DNA from: Neobacillus sp. PS2-9
GTDB taxonomy: Bacteria; Bacillota; Bacilli; Bacillales; Cytobacillaceae
Direction: 5' to 3'
NCBI RefSeq assembly: GCF_030915525.1
Contig: NZ_CP133269.1
Location: 2,515,001-2,579,000, forward strand
Length of the DNA: 64,000 nucleotides
Shown here: piece by piece, positions 37,558 to 46,659 of the stretch
Layout: each line of letters begins with the position of its first letter
How positions within the stretch are numbered: the first letter of the stretch is position 1
Translations under genes and position numbers: made by a program
Notes under the pieces: model-generated
Told to the model about the DNA's origin: nothing
What the model saw: the letters and a program-made list of their open reading frames with translations, nothing else
Database searches by the model: none

Positions 37558-38706
37558 ATGAGAAAGAAAGCTTTTACTACCTCTGTTTTAATTATTATTA
37601 TTTGTACCACTCTTGCATCTATTCTCTATGTGAAGGAGCAAAAAGAAAAAAACGAAAAGAAAAATTATCCTTCAAAAAATCATAGTATGCGGCCTTTCCA
37701 ACTAACAAATCGAAAGCTGATTGAAAAAGTAACGATTGGAGCAATTGGGGATATACTGATCCACGATGTAGTCTACCAAGATGCATTCAATGGACAAAAT
37801 TATAACTTCGATCCCATGTTTGAAAATATGAAAGCGCTATTAGAAAAACCAGACATCTTAACAGCAAATCAAGAAAGCATTCTCGGAGGCTTGCAGCTGA
37901 GACTTTCAGGTTACCCTAGGTTTAATAGTCCCCATGAGGTAGCCGATGCCCTCGTTCATACTGGTGTCGATATTGTCTCAACCGCAAATAACCATACATT
38001 AGATAAAGGGATTAAAGGCGTCCAATCAGAAGCTGCCTATTTACAAAGCATTGGTTTACCATATGTGGGGAGCTTTGTAGATGATAAGGATCAACAAAAT
38101 TTAAGGATTATAAATAAAAATGGAATAAAAATCTGCTTCCTTTCCTACACATATGGAACAAATGGAATCCCGTTACCCAAAGGGAAGGATTTTCTTGTCA
38201 ACTTGATTGACCGTGAGAAAATGAAGGGAGAAATCCATCGAGCAAGAAATGCAGCGGATATAGTCGTGATGAGCATTCATTGGGGGATTGAGTATCAACG
38301 AATTCCTACCAATAATCAAAAGGATTTAGCGCGTTTCTTGGCAAATGAAGGTGTGGATATTATATTTGGCTCTCATCCTCATGTCCTTCAACCTATGGAA
38401 TGGCTCAACACAACGGATGGCAGGAAAGCATTTGTGGTTTATTCATTAGGAAACTTTATTTCTGCTCAGAATAATAATTATAAAGACATTGGCGGTTTAG
38501 CCACAATCGATGTAACTAAACAAATTACAGACAAAGGGACAACTATCGAAATTTCGAATCCAGTCTTCTTTCCAACCTATATTACTAGTCAAAAATATCA
38601 CCACTTTAAGGTTGTTCCATTAGAGAATGCATCAACATTTGGGCTTACGAATGCAGATGCAAAATACAAAGAAATTCAACAACATATGAAACAATGGCTC
38701 CGTTAA
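37558..38706 (+). CDS. CapA-family protein (second copy)
   Basis: A 382-residue CapA-family protein with an N-terminal signal anchor (KKAFTTSVLIIIICTTLA). Motifs: IGAIGDILIHDVVY, TANQESILGG, STANNHTLDKG, SIHWGIEYQRIP and GSHPHVLQPMEW. It is a distant paralogue of the protein at 33-1268 and likewise has no capsule-synthesis genes beside it. AAGGAG lies 7 nt before the ATG. The next gene starts 48 bp downstream on the same strand. Confidence 0.87.
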   Translation: MRKKAFTTSVLIIIICTTLASILYVKEQKEKNEKKNYPSKNHSMRPFQLTNRKLIEKVTIGAIGDILIHDVVYQDAFNGQNYNFDPMFENMKALLEKPDILTANQESILGGLQLRLSGYPRFNSPHEVADALVHTGVDIVSTANNHTLDKGIKGVQSEAAYLQSIGLPYVGSFVDDKDQQNLRIINKNGIKICFLSYTYGTNGIPLPKGKDFLVNLIDREKMKGEIHRARNAADIVVMSIHWGIEYQRIPTNNQKDLARFLANEGVDIIFGSHPHVLQPMEWLNTTDGRKAFVVYSLGNFISAQNNNYKDIGGLATIDVTKQITDKGTTIEISNPVFFPTYITSQKYHHFKVVPLENASTFGLTNADAKYKEIQQHMKQWLR

Positions 38707-38754
38707 GACGGGGCTTTTTTCTAATGAACAAATGGTAAGAAAGGAGAAATAGGT

Positions 38755-39546
38755 ATGGACACTAGATACTCAAGTGGTTTGCTGTTAGGTGGACTTTTTA
38801 CAATTATGTCCTTCCTTTTTACAAGAGGTTTTTATTCTCTTTTCTTTATAATCCTTTTAGGTTTACTAATACTGGTTACTTTTTTTAAGGAAAACAATCG
38901 ACTATTTGTCTGGTTGATCGTTGCATTTTTTCTAGGTAATTTACTAATTGGCTACGCAGACCATTTTATCGGTGCATACCCACTATCGCCTTTTGCACTT
39001 GTATTAATAAGTCAATTGTTATGGACAATCCCAATTTTACTAATAACCTATGTGACAAAGAAATTCAATAAGCCTACTGGCTATTCTTACATAAGCTTAA
39101 TAAGGAATTCACCCATTCAAATAACCAGCCATTTCACGATCTCCTTCTTTCAGCTTTTTTATTTCATGCTATCTCTGCTTGTGTTAAGTGTAATTCTTGT
39201 CCTTGTAATGAAGGTGGGAGAATGGACTATCTTAAAGATCAGTTTGATTCTACTATTTTCTGGATTGAATTCGTTTTTAGAAGAATTATTGTGGCGGGGA
39301 ATATTATGTACGCAGTTTATCCGAATGAGCAGCAAGCGTATGGGTATCTTACTAAGTAGTGCTGCATATGGGCTATATACAACAATGTTTGGTTACACAA
39401 TAAAAATAAGTTTGTTCTATTTCCTATTGGGTGTTATATTTGGCTTCGTCACTGTTAAATCAAAGAGTTTACTCCCTTCCTTTATTATTCATAGCATCAT
39501 TACAATCCTTTTGTTACTTCTTGGCTGGGTAGTTATTCCGTTATAA
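38755..39546 (+). CDS. CPBP-family intramembrane protease-like protein
   Basis: A 263-residue membrane protein with about eight hydrophobic segments. The C-terminal CPBP/CAAX-protease domain has the EExxxR motif in FLEELLWRGIL and the trailing His in SFIIHSIITILLLL. The family includes CAAX processing proteases and bacteriocin self-immunity proteins; no bacteriocin genes lie nearby. AAGGAG precedes the ATG. Substrate unknown. Confidence 0.83.
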   Translation: MDTRYSSGLLLGGLFTIMSFLFTRGFYSLFFIILLGLLILVTFFKENNRLFVWLIVAFFLGNLLIGYADHFIGAYPLSPFALVLISQLLWTIPILLITYVTKKFNKPTGYSYISLIRNSPIQITSHFTISFFQLFYFMLSLLVLSVILVLVMKVGEWTILKISLILLFSGLNSFLEELLWRGILCTQFIRMSSKRMGILLSSAAYGLYTTMFGYTIKISLFYFLLGVIFGFVTVKSKSLLPSFIIHSIITILLLLLGWVVIPL

Positions 39547-39620
39547 AGTTCGAAACATTCGATTCTCAATCGCTTTTCTTATATAATAAAATGATTAGCA
39601 GCTAGAAAGGAGTCCCTTAC

Positions 39621-39911
39621 ATGAATATACATATTACAAATGAGGCTGTAGCATGGTACAAAAGAGAACTAAGTCTTAAAAATGGTGATTATGTTCGCTT
39701 TTTTGCTCGGTACGGAGGATGCAGTACAGTACAAAGTGGTTTTTCTTTAGGAATCTCAACAGACGAACCCATAGATATTGGTACAAAAACTGAGGTTGAC
39801 GGAATTGTCTTCTATATTGAAGAAAAGGATGTATGGTTCTTTGATAATCATGATTTAACAATTGACTATCAAGAAACGTATGAAGAACCTATTTTTAACT
39901 ATCATAAATAA
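39621..39911 (+). CDS. HesB/YneR-family protein
   Basis: A 96-residue HesB/IscA-superfamily protein of the YneR type. It contains RYGGCSTVQSGFSLGI, with one Cys at the position where the HesB-like selenoprotein at 37139-37429 has Sec, and VWFFDNHDLTIDY. The two other Cys of true IscA scaffolds (CGCG near the C-terminus) are missing, so classical Fe-S assembly is doubtful. Location next to YneQ/YneP homologues matches yneR. AAAGGAG precedes the ATG. Confidence 0.87.
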   Translation: MNIHITNEAVAWYKRELSLKNGDYVRFFARYGGCSTVQSGFSLGISTDEPIDIGTKTEVDGIVFYIEEKDVWFFDNHDLTIDYQETYEEPIFNYHK

Positions 39912-39915
39912 AAAG

Positions 39916-39954
39916 CAATAGAGGTTGACTCATTGATGAGCCAGCCTCTATTTA
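39916..39954. terminator. Shared terminator (YneR / YneQ genes)
   Basis: AATAGAGGTTGACTCA and TGAGCCAGCCTCTATT form a stem with one mismatch between convergent genes. Confidence 0.8.
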
Positions 39955-40248
39955 TTCACTCCATATATGCTCTGTTAAGCCCGCTTTTTGTAAAACGTTT
40001 TTGCCCCTATCACCAATTAAATCGAAATGAGAATAACCATCTTCTCTGTGATGAATCCATTCCTTTTTCAAACCATATTTTTTACCCCAGGCTGCGAGTT
40101 TGTCAAGATCCTGACAACCTACCTTTGTTACGGTTTTTGCTCCCGGAAAGCGGTCATCCAACCAATAATGAGTTAAAAAAGCAATTTCTCCCCTGTCAAT
40201 TTTTCTTTTCCAATCTATAATTTCCTGTCTCTTAATACCGAATGCCAC
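39952..40248 (-). CDS. YneQ-like conserved protein
   Basis: A 98-residue conserved hypothetical protein (IDRGEIAFLTHYWLDDRFPG, KVGCQDLDKLAAWG, HHREDGYSHFDLIG). It matches the place and character of B. subtilis yneQ. No catalytic function is known. GTG 40248 follows GGGGTG. The 3' end meets the shared terminator. Confidence 0.8.
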   Translation of the reverse strand: MAFGIKRQEIIDWKRKIDRGEIAFLTHYWLDDRFPGAKTVTKVGCQDLDKLAAWGKKYGLKKEWIHHREDGYSHFDLIGDRGKNVLQKAGLTEHIWSE

Positions 40249-40306
40249 TACGTCACCCCAAACTTTAAGTATCTAGGAAATAAATGCTTTTTCGAAAAGT
40301 CCTCAG

Positions 40307-40753
40307 CTATTTTTTCTTAACTTCCTCATATTTTAAATACCACTCTGGGAAGGCTTTTTTAAAGGAGGTAGGTCTGAAATTATCCTTTTTAACAATAATA
40401 TGAGTAGACTTTCCTTCTGCACATATTTCTTCGTTCCCATTAATAATCGTATATCCATAAATAGTTTTTATTCCATCGTTTAACTCTACCCACGTTTTAA
40501 CAAAGGCCTTATCGCCATAGCGTAACGGTTTTTTGTAAGTGATTTGAATATCATATACGGGAGCATAGTAACCAGACTCTTCCATTGCTAAGTAATTATA
40601 GCCAAGATCCTCAATAAACCCTGTTCTGCCTAGCTCAAAAAACTTTAAATAATTTGCATGGTAAATGACACCCATCATATCTGTGTCTGCATAATAAAGT
40701 TGAATCTCCCTTGTTGAAATAAAAAAGTTCTCCACGGACAACGTTCCTCTCAT
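40307..40753 (-). CDS. Acyl-CoA thioesterase, 4HBT hotdog (YneP-like)
   Basis: A 148-residue hotdog-fold thioesterase of the YbgC/4HBT type. The active-site loop YADTDMMGVIYHANYLKFFE carries the catalytic Asp, and the region ITYKKPLRYGDKA is typical. It likely hydrolyses acyl-CoA. The N-terminal start is uncertain: ATG 40753 has no strong ribosome binding site, and an internal TTG/GTG a few codons later is possible. It lies 4 bp downstream of the AAA gene, so both are probably one transcript. Confidence 0.87.
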   Translation of the reverse strand: MRGTLSVENFFISTREIQLYYADTDMMGVIYHANYLKFFELGRTGFIEDLGYNYLAMEESGYYAPVYDIQITYKKPLRYGDKAFVKTWVELNDGIKTIYGYTIINGNEEICAEGKSTHIIVKKDNFRPTSFKKAFPEWYLKYEEVKKK

Positions 40754-40757
40754 TACT

Positions 40758-43094
40758 TTAATATTTTTTTATTTTACTTAAGGCTACATTAACATCTTCT
40801 GCTTCAAGGAACATTGATTTTTCTATAAGTTCCTGATCCTGTACTAAATTCATTAGCCGTGAAGCTTGTGCTTGAATTATTTCATCCACCACGTTTGTAG
40901 CAAAACGACCGTTCCCTCTGGAATCTTCTATTTCGATGGTCTCAATCAATTGCTGCTTTGCTTCCTCTGTTAAGTAGTATTGATAGCTTTTGGCATACGT
41001 GGCCATGATTTCAAGAAGCTCTTCTGAAGAGTAATCAGGGAATAAGAAGTATTTTTTAAACCTTGAGCGGAGCCCTGGATTGCTTTCCAAGAGTTGATCC
41101 ATTTCATTTGGGTAGCCTGCTAAGACAACTACAAGGTTTTCGTTTTGCTTTGTCATTTCATCGACAAGTGTATCAATAACTTCTTTCCCGAAATCACTGT
41201 TTGAATGGCTAAGAAGAGAATATGCTTCGTCAATGAATAACACACCACCAAGTGCTTCCTTAATTTTTTTCTTTGTTTTCCCGGCAGTTTGACCTACATA
41301 ACCAGCAACAAAATCGGCCCTGCTAGCTACAATAAGATGCCCTCGTTTTAGAATACCGCATTCTTTTAAGTACTCAGCATAAATTTTAGCCACAGTTGTT
41401 TTACCTGTACCAGGATTTCCGGTAAATACAGCATGAAGTTGAATGGGTACTGTTGGTAATCCCTGTTTTCTTCTAAACTGTTGCATTTTAACAAACGAAA
41501 TTAATGAGCTCATTTCTTCTTTTAAGGCGTTAAGACCAATGAGCTGGTCCAGTTTCTCCTGTGGTGAATAGGTGCTGTGCGCTTTTTCCAAACGAAAATC
41601 TTCTTTGTTGAGGAGCATATAATCTAAAAGATCATTTTCTACAGATTGCTTCTCTGACCCCTTTTTAAAAATAGCATCTAAAACAATATTTCGTGCTGTT
41701 CTCGCATTACCAAAGGTTTCATCTACTCGTTCTTGTTCAAGCCGAAGCTCAATTTCGCTTTTTGATTCCTCGGTTAGGAGATAATCGTTGTCTAATGCCA
41801 CTTTTTCGGCAATCCGGATTAATTCCTCGTTTGAATAATTAGGTAAATGGATAAAGTTTGATTGAGGAAAACGACTGCGTAATCCAGGATTGGCATCTAT
41901 GAATGAGCGCATTTCTTCTGGATACCCAGCTAAAATAACCGCAAACCTTCCGCCGTATTCACTTCCGGTCATAAGTGAAACCAAAGTATCAATTGCAGAT
42001 TGACCATAATCATTTCCCGTTTGCCCCTCGCGTTTTAAGCTATAGGCTTCATCAATAAATAATACACCGCCAATGGACTTTTCAACGATAGATCGAACGT
42101 TTTCCTCTGTTTGTCCTACAAAGCCCCCGACTAATTGCGAGCGGTCTGTCTCAATTACTTCTTCACGTGGAAGTACACCCAACTCATAATAAATTTTTGC
42201 CAATAAACGAGCAAGTGTTGTTTTACCAGTTCCGGGGTTTCCTGTTAAAATCATATTTAAACTTAGTTCATCTTTAACTTGAAAACCAAGCTCTTTCCGT
42301 TGCTTCTGGTATTTTAGGAATCGATAAAAATCATTCACGCGTTTTTTAACTAAATCCATCCCAATCATACTATTTAATTCATCCAATGCGTTTTCTGCTG
42401 TGATTTCTGAGGGTTGTTCTTCAAGAAATTGCTGTTCCCAGGTTCTTTTTACTTCATCAACATTGGCCATATGCAATTTTAAATCCTCAAAAAAAGTAGA
42501 TGTATGGAATACGCCGGTAATTGATTGATCGTATTCTTTCGCTGCTTTTAACAGACCTCCTGTTTCCTCTATGGCAGTCAATAGTAATTCAGATAGTTTC
42601 TGGTATTTAAGAAGAAGCTTTTTATTCAACATCGTGGAAGCTATGTCTACTTTTGTTTGTAAATCCTTCAATTGTTCTTCTGATGCGTTTAAAAAGCTTT
42701 GGCAAATATCTATGTACTGCTCAGCTGTTTTTTTCTTGGCCGTTCGGTTATCCGTTTCTCTTATAGGGGGGAACGAAAGTGTAGCCAGAAAATCCTTCAT
42801 TTTCTTCCAGTCAGATCGAATACTAAATTCCTTTGCCCTTTGGTTTTCAGGGTCAAGTTTAAGTGCTTTTGCAAACCAAACAGCTGCTAAAGTGTTCTCT
42901 TTATCTCGATTAAGCCTAGATTGTGCCCCTAGCGTTAAAAGCTTGGATAAGGATTTAGAATCAGTTTCCTGACTGAGCGCACTAATGAGCTGACTTTCAT
43001 TAGAGAGGGCACCTGTTTCGTTTAGTTCCTTTTCCCACTGTTTGATTTGTTCAGTATATGGAGTTCGTTGATTGGTTAGTTGTTTCAAGGTCAT
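40758..43094 (-). CDS. Double AAA+ ATPase, SpoVK/CbbX-like
   Basis: A 778-residue protein. The N-terminal helical region (1-230) includes a TPR-like stretch (AAVWFAKALKLDPENQRAKE). Two CbbX/SpoVK-type AAA+ domains follow, each with Walker A GNPGTGKTT and Walker B VLFIDEAYSL, and each with LAGYPxEM...NPGLRSRF. B. subtilis SpoVK (about 320 aa) has one such domain. It lies upstream of a thioesterase gene and downstream of tlp, in a spore-gene neighbourhood, so a sporulation role is possible but inferred. Confidence 0.87.
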   Translation of the reverse strand: MTLKQLTNQRTPYTEQIKQWEKELNETGALSNESQLISALSQETDSKSLSKLLTLGAQSRLNRDKENTLAAVWFAKALKLDPENQRAKEFSIRSDWKKMKDFLATLSFPPIRETDNRTAKKKTAEQYIDICQSFLNASEEQLKDLQTKVDIASTMLNKKLLLKYQKLSELLLTAIEETGGLLKAAKEYDQSITGVFHTSTFFEDLKLHMANVDEVKRTWEQQFLEEQPSEITAENALDELNSMIGMDLVKKRVNDFYRFLKYQKQRKELGFQVKDELSLNMILTGNPGTGKTTLARLLAKIYYELGVLPREEVIETDRSQLVGGFVGQTEENVRSIVEKSIGGVLFIDEAYSLKREGQTGNDYGQSAIDTLVSLMTGSEYGGRFAVILAGYPEEMRSFIDANPGLRSRFPQSNFIHLPNYSNEELIRIAEKVALDNDYLLTEESKSEIELRLEQERVDETFGNARTARNIVLDAIFKKGSEKQSVENDLLDYMLLNKEDFRLEKAHSTYSPQEKLDQLIGLNALKEEMSSLISFVKMQQFRRKQGLPTVPIQLHAVFTGNPGTGKTTVAKIYAEYLKECGILKRGHLIVASRADFVAGYVGQTAGKTKKKIKEALGGVLFIDEAYSLLSHSNSDFGKEVIDTLVDEMTKQNENLVVVLAGYPNEMDQLLESNPGLRSRFKKYFLFPDYSSEELLEIMATYAKSYQYYLTEEAKQQLIETIEIEDSRGNGRFATNVVDEIIQAQASRLMNLVQDQELIEKSMFLEAEDVNVALSKIKKY

Positions 43095-43181
43095 CACTTC
43101 TTTTTAAAAATTTCCCTTCTATCTTACCATAACAAGCCTAAGCAAAAGAAATATCCTGTACTAAGGAGGGCATAACAGGTG

Positions 43182-43218
43182 AAAAAAGAACCTGTCCAAA
43201 AATGGAACAGGTTCTTTT
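43182..43218 (-). terminator. tlp terminator
   Basis: AAAAGAACCTGTCC and GGAACAGGTTCTTTT form a near-perfect hairpin downstream of tlp. Confidence 0.88.
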
Positions 43219-43226
43219 GTTATTAT

Positions 43227-43457
43227 TTAGCTTTGTTGATTTTGGGCTTCGTCTTTGATTTCTGAGCGGAATGAGTCGATACTTTCACGTCTCCGCTGAT
43301 TTTTCGATTCAATTTGTTGGCGCTGTTGCTCGCTATCGGTAAAAGCAAGCGATTCTTCAGCCGCTTCCATATTTTCAATTGTATTATGAATCATTGATTG
43401 AAGTTTCTCTACATTATCGCTACGATCATCAGGATTAGGTTTGTTATTGTAGGCCAT
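43227..43457 (-). CDS. tlp: Small acid-soluble spore protein Tlp
   Basis: A 76-residue hydrophilic protein ([35 protein letters not shown]) that matches thioredoxin-like protein Tlp, a minor small acid-soluble spore protein made in the forespore. Despite the name there is no CxxC. AAGGAGG lies upstream of the ATG. In B. subtilis it is cotranscribed with sspN; here the two genes are separate with a terminator after sspN. Confidence 0.93.
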   Translation of the reverse strand: MAYNNKPNPDDRSDNVEKLQSMIHNTIENMEAAEESLAFTDSEQQRQQIESKNQRRRESIDSFRSEIKDEAQNQQS

Positions 43458-43555
43458 TGTTGAATTCCTCCTTAGAATGTTTTTACTACAGATATAGTTT
43501 GTAACGGTAGCAGAAAAATATCACAGAGAAAAAAATGCAATTTTAACATTAGCAT

Positions 43556-43584
43556 AAAAAAGACCCACTAAAAAAGTAGGCCTT
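43556..43584 (-). terminator. sspN terminator
   Basis: AAGGCCTACT and AGTGGGTCTT form a 10-bp stem with G-T pairs followed by a T-tract on the minus strand. Confidence 0.75.
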
Positions 43585-43597
43585 ATCCATTCATCTA

Positions 43598-43741
43598 TTA
43601 TTCGCCCTTAGTTTGAATTACCTGAGCGTGTTTACCTGATGTATCATTCATTTTTTTCCCCTTATTCCCACTAAAGCCTCGAGGCTGTGTTCCTAAATGG
43701 CTAGGTGTAAAATGCTTATGGTCTTTTTTTGGATTACTCAT
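43598..43741 (-). CDS. sspN: Small acid-soluble spore protein SspN
   Basis: A 47-residue basic protein (MSNPKKDHKHFTPSHLG, QPRGFSGNKGKKM) that matches forespore protein SspN. ATG 43741 follows GGAGGG; a longer frame to 43789 has no ribosome binding site and would add a non-homologous N-terminus. It lies between tlp and fbpB. Confidence 0.92.
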   Translation of the reverse strand: MSNPKKDHKHFTPSHLGTQPRGFSGNKGKKMNDTSGKHAQVIQTKGE

Positions 43742-43808
43742 ATCATGATCCCTCCTTACTAACATTTTGTCCATAAGGATGGAAAACATAATTGGTAAAC
43801 TTTTAAGG

Positions 43809-43940
43809 TTACTCGGCTTTTCCGAGACGCTTTTCTTCTAGGCGCTGTTCAATTTTTTCCATAGCAGCACGATCTTTTAATAGTTGTGATTTATTTTCTA
43901 AAACAAGTTCTGCAAATGAGCGTTTTCTAGGTTTTCTCAT
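43809..43940 (-). CDS. FbpB-like small basic protein (43 aa)
   Basis: A 43-residue protein, MRKPRKRSFAELVLENK then SQLLKDRAAMEKIEQRLEEK. It matches the Fur-regulated basic protein FbpB family, proposed RNA chaperones for the iron-sparing sRNA FsrA in B. subtilis. AAGGAAGGTG precedes the ATG. No Fur box is visible just upstream, but a cre-like element is. The gene is short and easily missed. Confidence 0.85.
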   Translation of the reverse strand: MRKPRKRSFAELVLENKSQLLKDRAAMEKIEQRLEEKRLGKAE

Positions 43941-43983
43941 TAGTATCACCTTCCTTATTTCCTATTGTAACAGTTATTATGCC

Positions 43984-43997
43984 CGGAAACGGTTTCA
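43984..43997. promoter_or_regulatory. cre-like element upstream of the FbpB gene
   Basis: CGGAAACGGTTTCA matches the CcpA cre consensus TGWAANCGNTNWCA at 12 of 14 positions (mismatches at positions 1 and 3). It lies 44 bp upstream of the FbpB start and about 100 bp after the end of the thioredoxin-like gene. Confidence 0.4.
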
Positions 43998-44061
43998 ATT
44001 ATTACAACTTTTTGAAAATTAATTAAAAAGAGTTTTTCCTTTTATTTGATAGAAGGGAAAG

Positions 44062-44091
44062 AAAAAAGACATCGGCCAAAACCAATGTCTT
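44062..44091 (-). terminator. Terminator of the thioredoxin-like gene
   Basis: AAGACATTGG...CCGATGTCTT on the minus strand with a following T-tract. Confidence 0.82.
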
Positions 44092-44096
44092 CATTA

Positions 44097-44633
44097 CTAT
44101 TTTAATTTTTCGGTAAAGTCTTTCATCACATCTAGGTTCATTGATCCCGTAAATTTATTTTTAATAACCCCTTTTGAGTTAATAAAATACGTGGTTGGGA
44201 TAGATAATACCTGATAGGCTTCATTCACTTTGTCTTCAGCATCTAAGAGGACGGGGAAGGTAATCTTGTTTTCGTTAACAAAACCTTGGACATCCAGTTG
44301 TGGGTCAATGTTAACTGCAAGAATAACGACATCATCTCCAGCCTGCTTAGAAAATTGTTCCATTTCAGGCATTTCTGCTTTACATGGTGGACACCAGGTA
44401 GCCCAGAAGTTAAGCATAACTTTTTTCCCTTTTAAGTCGGAGAGTTTTACGGTTTCACCTGTTAATGTTTTTAATTCAAAATCGGGTGCTTTTGCACCTA
44501 TTGATAGACCTTCTTTATTAGCAGTTGCTTGACTTGTCGTTTCGGGTGCCTCTGTCTTTTTATCCATTGCTTGTACAATTGCTACTGTAAGGAGAGAAAC
44601 CAAAACAACGGCAGCAATTATTTTCTTTATCAT
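44097..44633 (-). CDS. TlpA/ResA-like thiol-disulfide oxidoreductase (YneN-like)
   Basis: A 178-residue membrane-anchored thioredoxin-fold protein. It has an N-terminal signal anchor (IIAAVVLVSLLTVAIVQAM), a TlpA fold with the active site FWATWCPPCKAEMPEM, and cis-Pro in VLSIPTTYFI. Expected location is outside the membrane, reducing disulfides for cytochrome or spore proteins. Position between aconitase and sspN homologues matches yneN of B. subtilis. Confidence 0.92.
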   Translation of the reverse strand: MIKKIIAAVVLVSLLTVAIVQAMDKKTEAPETTSQATANKEGLSIGAKAPDFELKTLTGETVKLSDLKGKKVMLNFWATWCPPCKAEMPEMEQFSKQAGDDVVILAVNIDPQLDVQGFVNENKITFPVLLDAEDKVNEAYQVLSIPTTYFINSKGVIKNKFTGSMNLDVMKDFTEKLK

Positions 44634-44762
44634 CCCCGACTCCTCCTTTTGTTTCTTAATCTGCTATATCGATTTTACACTATAAACTCAGTTGAAACAA
44701 AACTGGGATATGCCGAAACTGTGACAATTTTATAAACTCTAAATGGTAGGAAGGAAATAAGG

Positions 44763-44788
44763 AAAAAGCAAGCACAAATGGCTTGCTT
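44763..44788 (-). terminator. Terminator of the mtnA-aldolase operon
   Basis: AAGCAAGC and GCTTGCTT arms with a 7-nt loop; the minus strand continues TTTTTCC. Confidence 0.82.
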
Positions 44789-44793
44789 CCTAC

Positions 44794-45594
44794 CTACAAA
44801 TGTTTCTTTAACTCGTCCAATATATTTTTTGTTACGTTCTCAACAATGGTTTGAAGATCCTGTTTTGATAAGTTTTTTTCCATTGGAGGAATACGTTTCA
44901 TTGCATGAACTCCTGGTTCAGTATCAACACCAATGGGTGAATTTCCCTTTATACCCATTTTAGTTTTCATGTCAACTAAAGTCTGAACATGTTTCTTCGA
45001 TAACTCCCGATCCCCATTTAATTGCTTGGCGATCCAGTTAATTTTCGCGGTAAATTCCATCGATTCCATTAGGAAATAGGCTTGTTCAAGGTCTCTTCCC
45101 CATGTTAACGCTCCGTGGTTTTCTAATAAGACCCCTTGATGGTCGTACACATATTTCTTCACCGCATTTGGCACTTCTTCCGTTGAAGGGGTCCCATACT
45201 CTGCCACAGGAATGGTCCCAAGATAGACTACAGACTCTGGCATTATAGCTTGATCTAAAGGGATTCCTGCTATAGCAAACGCAGTGGCATAGGGTGGATG
45301 TACATGCACAATAGCTTGTATGTCAGGCCTCTCTTGGTACACAAGCATATGCATTTTCATTTCAGAAGTCGGTCGATAGTCCCCCTCCAATACTTCACCC
45401 GCCGCATTCACTTTGACGATTATCTCTGGAGTCATAAAGCCTTTACTAACACCTGTAGGGGTGATAAGAAATTCATCCTCACAAAGCCGAATCGAAATAT
45501 TTCCATCGTTTGCAGCAACAAAACCTTTGTCATAGATCCTTTTTCCAATTTCACAAATTTGTTTTTTATATTTAATTTCAGAAATCATGTACAT
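44794..45594 (-). CDS. Class II aldolase (fuculose-phosphate aldolase family)
   Basis: A 266-residue zinc-dependent aldolase of the L-fuculose-1-phosphate aldolase/adducin family: DGNISIRL, TPTGVSKGFM, HVHPPYATAFAIA (metal His pair) and LLENHGALTWG. It lies 18 bp downstream of mtnA. In DHAP-shunt and 5-deoxyribose-disposal systems such an aldolase cleaves the ribulose phosphate made by the MtnA-like isomerase to dihydroxyacetone phosphate and an aldehyde. It is too long and lacks the mtn neighbours to be assigned confidently as MtnB dehydratase. ATG 45594 is used; ATG 45588 is an alternative. Confidence 0.85.
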   Translation of the reverse strand: MYMISEIKYKKQICEIGKRIYDKGFVAANDGNISIRLCEDEFLITPTGVSKGFMTPEIIVKVNAAGEVLEGDYRPTSEMKMHMLVYQERPDIQAIVHVHPPYATAFAIAGIPLDQAIMPESVVYLGTIPVAEYGTPSTEEVPNAVKKYVYDHQGVLLENHGALTWGRDLEQAYFLMESMEFTAKINWIAKQLNGDRELSKKHVQTLVDMKTKMGIKGNSPIGVDTEPGVHAMKRIPPMEKNLSKQDLQTIVENVTKNILDELKKHL

Positions 45595-45612
45595 ACCCGC
45601 TTTCCACTTTTA

Positions 45613-46659
45613 TCATTTAAAAAGTTTTGGAAGCTCTTCTTGGTAATTTCCTGTTAGGATTCCCTTTTCTGTAATAATAGCTGTTACAAGCTCATGTGGC
45701 GTCACATCAAAAGCTGGATTAAATACCTTCACACCCTCGGGAGCCGTTCTTTTTCCAAAACCTTCAGTAATTTCAGCCGCCTCACGTTCTTCAATCGGGA
45801 TTTCATCCCCAGTTTTAGTTTCTAAATCGATCGTTGAAATAGGTGCAGCTACATAGAACGGGATATTATGGGCTTTCGCTAATAACGCTACTCCATACGT
45901 TCCAATTTTATTTGCTACGTCACCATTCGCTGCAACTCGGTCACATCCCACAATCACCGCTTGCACCCAACCTTTTTGCATAACCATTGCAGCCATATTA
46001 TCAGTTATTAATGTAACATCAATGCCAGCTTGCATAAGTTCCCAAGCAGTTAGTCGTGCACCCTGAAGGAGCGGTCTTGTTTCATCTGCAAATACTTTTA
46101 TATTCCACCCTTTTTCTTTTGCCAGGTATAGGGGTGCTAGAGCTGTTCCATATCTTGCGGTTGCAATTCCGCCTGCATTACAATGGGTAAGGACGCCCAT
46201 TCCATCATTTAATAGTGTTAACGCATGCTCTCCGATTGTCCTGCAAACCTCTTCGTCCTCATTACGGATGGTATGTGCCTCATTTTCGAGTGCAACTTTT
46301 ATTTGTTGAACAGGTTGGTCTTTCTCTTTTTGTGCACGCTCATCCATCCGATTTAACGCCCAAAATAAGTTGACCGCAGTTGGCCGTGAGGTAGCTAAAT
46401 AATCAGCTTGCTTTTTAAAATAAGTATAAAAATCGTCGAAGGAATTCTCAGGCGCATCCTTTATTCCCACTACTAGTCCATAAGCAGCGGCTATTCCGAT
46501 TGCCGGTGCACCACGAACCTTTAATTGTTTAATGGCGTCCCATGCATCTTCAATTTTAGTAATTTCAAGAAATTCTGTAAAATTTGGAATTTTGGTTTGA
46601 TCTAATATTTTTAATATCCCATTATCATATGATACGGATTGTAAAAAAGCTTGTTCCAT
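45613..46659 (-). CDS. mtnA: MtnA-like ribose-1-phosphate isomerase
   Basis: A 348-residue S-methyl-5-thioribose-1-phosphate isomerase/eIF2B-like enzyme. Motifs: [28 protein letters not shown] with the catalytic Cys, [19 protein letters not shown] and [19 protein letters not shown] with the catalytic Asp. It converts methylthioribose-1-P, or 5-deoxyribose-1-P in Drd-type systems, to the ribulose form. ATG 46659 lies downstream of AGGAG; the longer start at 46677 includes that site. No kinase (mtnK/drdK) or nucleosidase gene is adjacent. No S-box riboswitch is seen upstream. Confidence 0.93.
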   Translation of the reverse strand: MEQAFLQSVSYDNGILKILDQTKIPNFTEFLEITKIEDAWDAIKQLKVRGAPAIGIAAAYGLVVGIKDAPENSFDDFYTYFKKQADYLATSRPTAVNLFWALNRMDERAQKEKDQPVQQIKVALENEAHTIRNEDEEVCRTIGEHALTLLNDGMGVLTHCNAGGIATARYGTALAPLYLAKEKGWNIKVFADETRPLLQGARLTAWELMQAGIDVTLITDNMAAMVMQKGWVQAVIVGCDRVAANGDVANKIGTYGVALLAKAHNIPFYVAAPISTIDLETKTGDEIPIEEREAAEITEGFGKRTAPEGVKVFNPAFDVTPHELVTAIITEKGILTGNYQEELPKLFK

